Assembly (NCBI RefSeq): GCF_009831415.1 | Contig: NZ_CP043727.1 | Coordinates: forward strand, 2,728,001-2,792,000 | DNA: 64,000 nt | Direction: 5' to 3' | DNA from: Yersinia canariae | GTDB taxonomy: Bacteria > Pseudomonadota > Gammaproteobacteria > Enterobacterales > Enterobacteriaceae | Part shown: positions 58,802 to 64,000 of the stretch, piece by piece | How positions within the stretch are numbered: the first letter of the stretch is position 1 | Layout: every line of letters starts with the position of its first letter | Notes under the pieces: generated by a model | Database searches by the model: none | What the model was told of the DNA's origin: nothing | What the model saw: the letters and a program-made list of their open reading frames with translations, nothing else | Position numbers and translations under genes: made by a program

Positions 58802-60469
58802 TTAACCGCGCAGACTCAACAATGCGTTAAACAACGTCGAAGCCGTCTGAATTACTTGCGCATTCGCCAGATAATATTGCTGGAAACGCTGCAAATCGCC
58901 GTACTCTTCGTCCAGATTAACCCCAGAAATAGACTGCTGCTCCGCGGTTAGCTGCTTGACGATATTAGCCTGCGCCGTACTGTTGGTTTTCGCCGTCGCC
59001 GTTTGGTTACCGACATTACTGACCAACCCCGCATAAGCCCCCGAGAACGTCGCCTTACTGTCGACCAGTTTCTTGGTTTGCAGATCCAATAATGCTTGCG
59101 CATTGACATTGTCACTCGCGCCGCCATCCTTGGTCCCAGCGGCTGCAATCATGCTGGAATCCTTAATAGCAACCTGCAAATTCGCCGCAACATTGGAAAC
59201 AGTTTTAATGGTAAATTTGTCTTTGGCTTCTGGCCCTTGCGTACCGTTAGTGATACTGACCGCCACACCGTCGAAATTCAGAGTCGGTTTACCATTGGCA
59301 TCCGTACCGGATGTGGTCGGCACTTTGGTGTTGTCCGACAAGCGCGTGACCTGCCAGTCAGTCCCGTCAAACTCTACGGTATAATCGCTAGCCTTCACTT
59401 TAGAGGTATCGGTGTAAGCCACACTTAAGCTGGCATCACCTTGATTTTTCGCATTTTTTAGCACTGAAGGGTCAGCGAAACTAAAGAAATCGGTGCCTTC
59501 TTCGCCATTAGCATCAAACCCGGCTTTGTGCTGAGTATTAAAACTGTCAGCCATCACCAAGGCTAATTGACCCAATTGGTTACGCGCACTGTCCAGGGCT
59601 TCACTGCGGAATTTCAGAGTTCCACCGAGCGAACCACTGGTCAGGCGACTTTCATCAATTTCCGTGGTAGCGCTCGTGCCATGTTTGTAGCCCAGAGTCA
59701 GGCGAGTTGCATCCGCACTGGACGGAATAGCTTCCACTTTATAAGCATTTGGCCCTTGCACCAAAGAGAGGCCACCCGCAAATGACACATTGTATGCATC
59801 ACCGTCTTGCTGAGTCACCGTAACCGCAACAATCTGGTTTAACTCGGTCACCAACTGATCACGTTGGTCGAGCAAAGCATTTGGCTCGCCACCACCACTG
59901 CTACCACGCAGGCGGGTAATCTGATCATTTAGCTTGGCGATTTGTTCAGCATAGTTATTAATCTGCGTCGCGCTGTCGCTTATCTTTTGATTAACACCCG
60001 TGTCCATATCGCGCAGATATTTATCCGCGTTCTGGAATTGATTAACTAAACCTTCGCCCTTGCCCAATACGGTTTTGCGCGCCGCATCATCGCCCGCATT
60101 GCTCACCAGATTTTGCAGGTTACTAAAGAAGTCCTGTATCGTGGTTGAGATGTTATTGGATGTATTGGACAGTAAGTTATCAATTTGCGAGATTTGTTGA
60201 TAATAAGTTGTCAGGCCACTACTTTGGGTTTGTGAGGCGCGTAATTGGTTGGTAATAAAGCCATTATATTCGCGGTTAACACCTGTCACTGTCACGCCAT
60301 TACCAATAAAACCCGCCGGGCTTAATGTCCCGCCGTTTTGTGCAAAAATAGTGTTTTGGCGGTTATAGCCCGCTACCTGAAAATTAGTGATGTTATTACT
60401 GACGGTGCTCAGGGCATATTGTGCCGCGCTCAGACCACTCATCGCAGTATTCATTAAACTATTGGACAT
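58802..60469 (-). CDS. flgK: Hook-filament junction protein FlgK (HAP1)
   Basis: First junction protein on the hook. 555 residues, close to the E. coli 547. N-terminus MSNSLMNTAMSGLSAAQYAL, with SNNITNFQVAGYNRQNTIFA as the rod/hook-family motif. C-terminus VNLDEEYGDLQRFQQYYLAN and STLFNALLSLRG is typical. The centre (about 330-470) is variable. Under the sigma-28 promoter at 60572-60598. Confidence 0.97.
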   Translation of the reverse strand: MSNSLMNTAMSGLSAAQYALSTVSNNITNFQVAGYNRQNTIFAQNGGTLSPAGFIGNGVTVTGVNREYNGFITNQLRASQTQSSGLTTYYQQISQIDNLLSNTSNNISTTIQDFFSNLQNLVSNAGDDAARKTVLGKGEGLVNQFQNADKYLRDMDTGVNQKISDSATQINNYAEQIAKLNDQITRLRGSSGGGEPNALLDQRDQLVTELNQIVAVTVTQQDGDAYNVSFAGGLSLVQGPNAYKVEAIPSSADATRLTLGYKHGTSATTEIDESRLTSGSLGGTLKFRSEALDSARNQLGQLALVMADSFNTQHKAGFDANGEEGTDFFSFADPSVLKNAKNQGDASLSVAYTDTSKVKASDYTVEFDGTDWQVTRLSDNTKVPTTSGTDANGKPTLNFDGVAVSITNGTQGPEAKDKFTIKTVSNVAANLQVAIKDSSMIAAAGTKDGGASDNVNAQALLDLQTKKLVDSKATFSGAYAGLVSNVGNQTATAKTNSTAQANIVKQLTAEQQSISGVNLDEEYGDLQRFQQYYLANAQVIQTASTLFNALLSLRG

Positions 60470-60776
60470 GAAGAAATCCTTTTACAGCAGGCGATAAGTA
60501 TCGCGAACCTGCATTTATTAATATTGGGATACTGCCTGAGGAAACCTAAGCCCCCGCACAGCCTGTAATGATTATCGGCCCGACATTGAGAAACTTGAGT
60601 AAAAATATGGGTGTTATTGCCAGTCAATCCAATGAGTAAAGACGCGCACGTTATGATGAATATCTGTCCAAAAGGCGTTAATGTCGCAGGCAGTTTGGGC
60701 TGGTCAACGTACATGTCGTCCGTCGCGACGCCGTGTGCTGACCAATCCCAAAAATGACCCGTAAAATAACCTATTT
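60470..60776. other. Intergenic region between flgJ and flgK
   Basis: 307 nt with no gene. It holds the flgK sigma-28 promoter (60572-60598). The separation means flgKL is transcribed apart from flgJ, at least in part. Confidence 0.6.
60572..60598 (-). promoter_or_regulatory. Sigma-28 promoter of flgKL
   Basis: On the minus strand -35 TCAA (3 of 4), 15-nt spacer, -10 GCCGATAA (perfect). It is 103-129 nt before the flgK ATG. Confidence 0.85.
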
Positions 60777-61739
60777 TTAGAAAAGCTGACTGAGATCACC
60801 GCTATAGGCTTTTACCGCTTGTTCACCAGCATTCTTCATTTGCTGAATCACCGTGACCAATTTTTGAGCATATTGCGGGTCGGTCGCATAACCGGCACGT
60901 TGCAGAGCATGTGCCCCTTGTTCTGGGCTTTGGGCCGCAGCAACATTGGCGTAGCGCGGATTTTGGGTTAGTAATTTGACATAATCACTGACGGCTTCGA
61001 CATAGGAGCCATATACCCGGAAGCGCGCTTTGGTTTTCTTCGCCACACCTTGCTCATATTCCGTGGTAGTGATTTCACTGACCGGCCCATCCCAGTTGTT
61101 GCCCGCTTTGATGCCAAAGACGTTGTAGCTGGTTTTACCATCTGCTGTTGGGATCTCCCGTTGACCCCAACCAGATTCCAGCGCGGCCTGCGCCATAATA
61201 AGCTGATGCGGAATACCACTTTGCTGGCTAGCAATTTGTGCTGGAATAGACATCCGCGCCACGAAATTACCGGTGCTTTGCGGCAGTGATGCTGAACTGT
61301 TAGTCGGCGGCGTCGGCATGGCCCGGCGCACCATTTGTTCCAAAGCTTGCGCCGGAAGGGTTTGCAGGACTTCATTATCCAACATCATTGGCGTTGTACC
61401 GGCAGTCTCACTCGGTGATGTGGTACCTGAAAGTTGCTCCACCATCATGTCCGCCAAACCTAACCCTTTGACTGACATTTGCTGAGCAATCTGCTGGTCA
61501 TACATTGAGGTATAGAGCCGGGTTTGATCACTGTTCATCACGCCATCTTGCGGCAAAGCAGAACGCATACTTTTTAGCATCATCTGCACAAACATCCCCT
61601 CCACCTGCTGGGCAACCTGCTTTAAATTGCCATCGGGATCTCTTGCCGCATCACGTTTCAGCGTATTCAGTGATTGGGCGTCATAAGCCGCCCCGAACAT
61701 TTCATTGGCGGCGCTGGGCATTGCCATCAAATCGCTCAT
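60777..61739 (-). CDS. flgJ: Rod-cap and peptidoglycan hydrolase FlgJ
   Basis: FlgJ caps the growing rod and opens the peptidoglycan. 320 residues. N-terminal rod-binding domain (QQVEGMFVQMMLKSMRSALP, DQQIAQQMSVKGLGLADMMV); C-terminal glucosaminidase domain from about residue 165 (PAQIASQQSGIPHQLIMAQA, ALESGWGQREI with the catalytic Glu). Its start shares one base with the flgI stop. Confidence 0.96.
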   Translation of the reverse strand: MSDLMAMPSAANEMFGAAYDAQSLNTLKRDAARDPDGNLKQVAQQVEGMFVQMMLKSMRSALPQDGVMNSDQTRLYTSMYDQQIAQQMSVKGLGLADMMVEQLSGTTSPSETAGTTPMMLDNEVLQTLPAQALEQMVRRAMPTPPTNSSASLPQSTGNFVARMSIPAQIASQQSGIPHQLIMAQAALESGWGQREIPTADGKTSYNVFGIKAGNNWDGPVSEITTTEYEQGVAKKTKARFRVYGSYVEAVSDYVKLLTQNPRYANVAAAQSPEQGAHALQRAGYATDPQYAQKLVTVIQQMKNAGEQAVKAYSGDLSQLF

Positions 61740-62860
61740 TAGATAATTTCCAATTTAGCCCGTAAGCAGCCGGCACTTTGCATCGCCTGCAAGATAGACA
61801 TCAAATCAATCGGCGTTGCTCCCAGTGAATTCAAGGCGCGCACCACATTATTCAGATTCGGGCTGGCATTAACGCGTTGCAATACGCCACCTTGCTGCTG
61901 AACGGAAATCTGGGTGTTCGGCGTCACGACAGTCTGGCCACCACCAAAGGGTGTATCCGGTTGGCTAACCGTATTTTGCTTATCAACAACCACGGACAGG
62001 TTCCCTTGCGCCACCGCACAAGAGTCAAGCATGACATTGCGGTTCATCACCACAGATCCCGTACGCGAGTTAATAATCACCTTGGCGTCACCGGCATCAA
62101 TATTCACTGGGATATTCTGAATATCCGCCAGAAAACGAACTTGTGAACTGCCGCCGCGAGGAACTAAAACCTGAATAGTGCGGGCGTCGATGGCTGTCGC
62201 CGAACCAAACCCGCGTTGGCGGTTAATGGCATCACTGATCTGCTGCGCGGTAGTAAAGTCTTCGGTATTCAATTGAAGATTAATCACGCCATCGGTACCA
62301 AAGGTGGTCGGCAATTCGCGCTCAATAGTTGCGCCACTGCTAATCCGCCCGCCAGTCAACTGGTTGACCTGAACACTGCTGCCACCGGAGGAAGCCCCGG
62401 CTCCGCCCACTAATACGTTGCCCTGAGCCAGAGCATAAACCTGATTATCGACCCCTTTTAACGGAGTCATGAGCAATGTGCCACCACGAATACTTTTGGC
62501 ATTACCCATTGAGGACACCACCACATCGATGGTTTGCCCCGCGCGGGAAAATGCCGGTAATTTGGCCGTCACCATAACCGCGGCCACGTTTTTGAGCTGC
62601 ATATTGGTGCCCGCGGGTACGGTAATCCCCAATTGCGACAACATGTTGCTCAAACTTTGTGTGGTAAACGGCGTCTGCATGGTTTGGTCACCGGAACCAT
62701 CCAACCCCACGACCAAGCCATAACCAATTAATGCGTTATCGCGCACTCCCTGAACGGTCACCAAATCGCGGATACGCTCAGCTGACGCCGGTAATGACAT
62801 CAGCGTGAACAGCATAATAAGCTGCATGATAAATACGGTGATAAGTGACTGTTTACGCAT
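61739..62860 (-). CDS. flgI: Flagellar P-ring protein FlgI
   Basis: Periplasmic ring bushing in the peptidoglycan. 373 residues with a signal peptide ([16 protein letters not shown], cut before ERIRDL). Mature blocks: [20 protein letters not shown] and [20 protein letters not shown], plus [20 protein letters not shown]. It follows flgH by 11 nt. Confidence 0.97.
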   Translation of the reverse strand: MRKQSLITVFIMQLIMLFTLMSLPASAERIRDLVTVQGVRDNALIGYGLVVGLDGSGDQTMQTPFTTQSLSNMLSQLGITVPAGTNMQLKNVAAVMVTAKLPAFSRAGQTIDVVVSSMGNAKSIRGGTLLMTPLKGVDNQVYALAQGNVLVGGAGASSGGSSVQVNQLTGGRISSGATIERELPTTFGTDGVINLQLNTEDFTTAQQISDAINRQRGFGSATAIDARTIQVLVPRGGSSQVRFLADIQNIPVNIDAGDAKVIINSRTGSVVMNRNVMLDSCAVAQGNLSVVVDKQNTVSQPDTPFGGGQTVVTPNTQISVQQQGGVLQRVNASPNLNNVVRALNSLGATPIDLMSILQAMQSAGCLRAKLEII

Positions 62861-62871
62861 TAATGGGCCTC

Positions 62872-63585
62872 TTAGTATGGCGAAACATTAAGGAAGAACC
62901 GCTGCAACCAGCCCATGGTTTGCGCTTCATTGATATAACCGTTACCCACATACTCGATGCGCGCATCAGCAACTTGTGTTGACGTCACTGTATTGCTGCC
63001 GCTGATGGTGCGTGGGTTGACTACCCCAGAGAAACGAATGAATTCAGTCCCCTGATTGATGGCGATTTGCTTCTCGCCCACCACATGTAAGTTGCCGTTC
63101 GCCAGCACGCGGTCAACCGTCACGGTGATGGTGCCACTGAAGGTGTTATTGGCATTCGCCCCACCCTTGCCACCAAAGGTGTTGTCGCCAGAAATATCCA
63201 TGTCGGCGCGGGCATTGCCCAGCAATCCTTCCAGATATCGCGGTGCGGTCGCCACACCAAATTTGCTCGAACCATTACGGCTGGCATTGGCTGAAGAACT
63301 TTTACTGGCGCTGACATTTTCCTGCAAAGTGATGGTCAGTGTGTCACCGACATTACGTGGGCGACGGTCTTCAAATAGCGGCTGATAACCATAGTTCATC
63401 GGCTGGGCAGCTTGGAAAATAGAGCCATTTGGAAGTGGCGCACTGGCCGGTGCCGGCTGTGCAGACGTCGAGCCATCCACCAGTGATTTATGCGGAATAT
63501 ACGCGCAGCCATTGAGTAGCATTGCCGTCAACGGCATGCAGACCCATTTCAATCCACCTGATTTGCGCAGCGGCTTTCTGTCCAT
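62872..63585 (-). CDS. flgH: Flagellar L-ring lipoprotein FlgH
   Basis: Outer-membrane ring lipoprotein. 237 residues. A lipobox L-L-N-G-C places the lipidated Cys at about residue 27. Mature motifs [20 protein letters not shown] and [20 protein letters not shown], then [20 protein letters not shown] match E. coli FlgH. The start MDRKPL is the upstream choice; MPLTAM nearer the lipobox is possible. Confidence 0.96.
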   Translation of the reverse strand: MDRKPLRKSGGLKWVCMPLTAMLLNGCAYIPHKSLVDGSTSAQPAPASAPLPNGSIFQAAQPMNYGYQPLFEDRRPRNVGDTLTITLQENVSASKSSSANASRNGSSKFGVATAPRYLEGLLGNARADMDISGDNTFGGKGGANANNTFSGTITVTVDRVLANGNLHVVGEKQIAINQGTEFIRFSGVVNPRTISGSNTVTSTQVADARIEYVGNGYINEAQTMGWLQRFFLNVSPY

Positions 63586-63660
63586 CTCTGATTATCAGTC
63601 CTGTTACCGGTGAGAGGCTGGCAAGGTCAGCCCCGAATACTCATTATTCTGCTGCTTTCA

Positions 63661-63678
63661 GGGGGCACAGTTGCCCCC
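63661..63678. other. Intercistronic hairpin between flgG and flgH
   Basis: GGGGGCA-CAGT-TGCCCCC, perfect 7-bp stem in the 104-nt gap. No clear T-tract on the minus strand, so more likely an mRNA stabiliser or attenuator than a full stop. Confidence 0.6.
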
Positions 63679-63689
63679 CGAGAGCGGAT

Positions 63690-64000
63690 TTACAGCTGTG
63701 TCAGTTTTTGCAACATCTGGTCGGAAGTTGAAACCGCTTTACTGTTGATTTCATAGGCGCGTTGCGTCTGGATCATGTTGACCAACTCTTCCGCCACATT
63801 GACGTTAGAGGTTTCAACATACCCCTGATACAACAAGCCCGCGCCGTTCAGACCTGGGGTTGAATCATTAGGTGCGCCGGAGCTGGCGGTTTCCTGATAC
63901 AAGTTCTCGCCCACACTTTCCAGACCACTGTTATTGATAAAGGTGGTCAGTGTCAGTTGCCCCACTTGCTGCGTGGCAGTCTGCCCCTGCAAGGTGACAC
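63690..64000 (-). CDS. flgG: Flagellar distal rod protein FlgG (3' part)
   Basis: The frame is open to the window edge; only the last about 100 residues are seen. It ends [20 protein letters not shown] then [20 protein letters not shown], the C-terminal signature of rod and hook proteins, and GLVYQG-type LLYQGYVE precedes it. With flgH, flgI and flgJ downstream, this is flgG of the flgBCDEFGHIJ operon. Confidence 0.95.
   Translation of the reverse strand, partial: VTLQGQTATQQVGQLTLTTFINNSGLESVGENLYQETASSGAPNDSTPGLNGAGLLYQGYVETSNVNVAEELVNMIQTQRAYEINSKAVSTSDQMLQKLTQL

Overview
The window is chromosomal DNA from an enterobacterium that I judge to be a Yersinia species, probably near the Y. enterocolitica group. 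The basis is synteny (glyW-cysT-leuZ, pgsA-uvrC-uvrY-yecF and a joined fli/flg flagellar locus), Yersinia-like ERIC repeats, and protein sequences that track E. coli homologues closely but at Yersinia-like distance. The species call is inference. No plasmid, CRISPR array, rRNA or intact insertion sequence was seen.

Layout. 1-2.9 kb: the end of a decayed prophage or integrative element, with three phage-type genes, a DUF4224 protein and a tyrosine integrase split by an in-frame stop, lying against the 3' end of tRNA-Leu. 2.97-3.27 kb: tRNA-Leu(UAA), tRNA-Cys(GCA) and tRNA-Gly(GCC). 3.4-6.5 kb: pgsA, uvrC and uvrY. 7.2-12.1 kb: housekeeping and small genes (yecF, glpM, a small membrane protein, amyA, a DHCW cupin, a membrane protein, a methyltransferase). 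12.3-13.4 kb: a tiny membrane-protein ORF, then remnants of a P2-like prophage (3' end of late gene D and a broken ogr) beside tRNA-Lys(CUU). 13.7-15.3 kb: cycA behind a perfect (GACA)12 tetranucleotide tract. 15.4-19.8 kb: AraC regulator with a PEBP-family secreted protein, nanM, an HTH/membrane protein and wrbA. 19.9-23.2 kb: the efeUOB iron-uptake operon. 23.6-29.7 kb: divergent putP and putA with candidate GTTGCA PutA operators and an ERIC fragment between them. 30.0-30.7 kb: a TumE-type toxin-antitoxin pair.

30.8-64 kb is mostly motility. It holds cystine import and D-cysteine desulfhydrase genes (tcyN, tcyL, tcyJ, dcyD), fliZ-fliA, flagellin fliC, fliDST, then an accessory block (AraC regulator, large HD-GYP sensor protein, AlkA-like glycosylase, small secreted protein). 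After that come fliE, the divergent fliFGHIJK and fliLMNOPQR genes, and on the opposite strand flgL, flgK, flgJ, flgI, flgH and the 3' part of flgG, which runs off the window.

The motility genes form the standard cascade. Class 2 genes build the basal body and export gate (fliE, fliF-R, flgG-J) and encode sigma-28 (fliA). Class 3 genes make filament, cap and junction (fliC, fliD, flgK, flgL). Sigma-28 promoter matches precede fliC, fliD and flgK, and FlhDC-like boxes lie in the fliC/fliD and fliE/fliF gaps. Points most worth a second look: the (GACA)12 tract before cycA, a full-length ERIC inside the fliI-fliJ gap, the Ala/Thr-rich flagellin centre, the HD-GYP protein with a long insertion, the small ORF at 12358, and the degraded phage genes next to two tRNAs.
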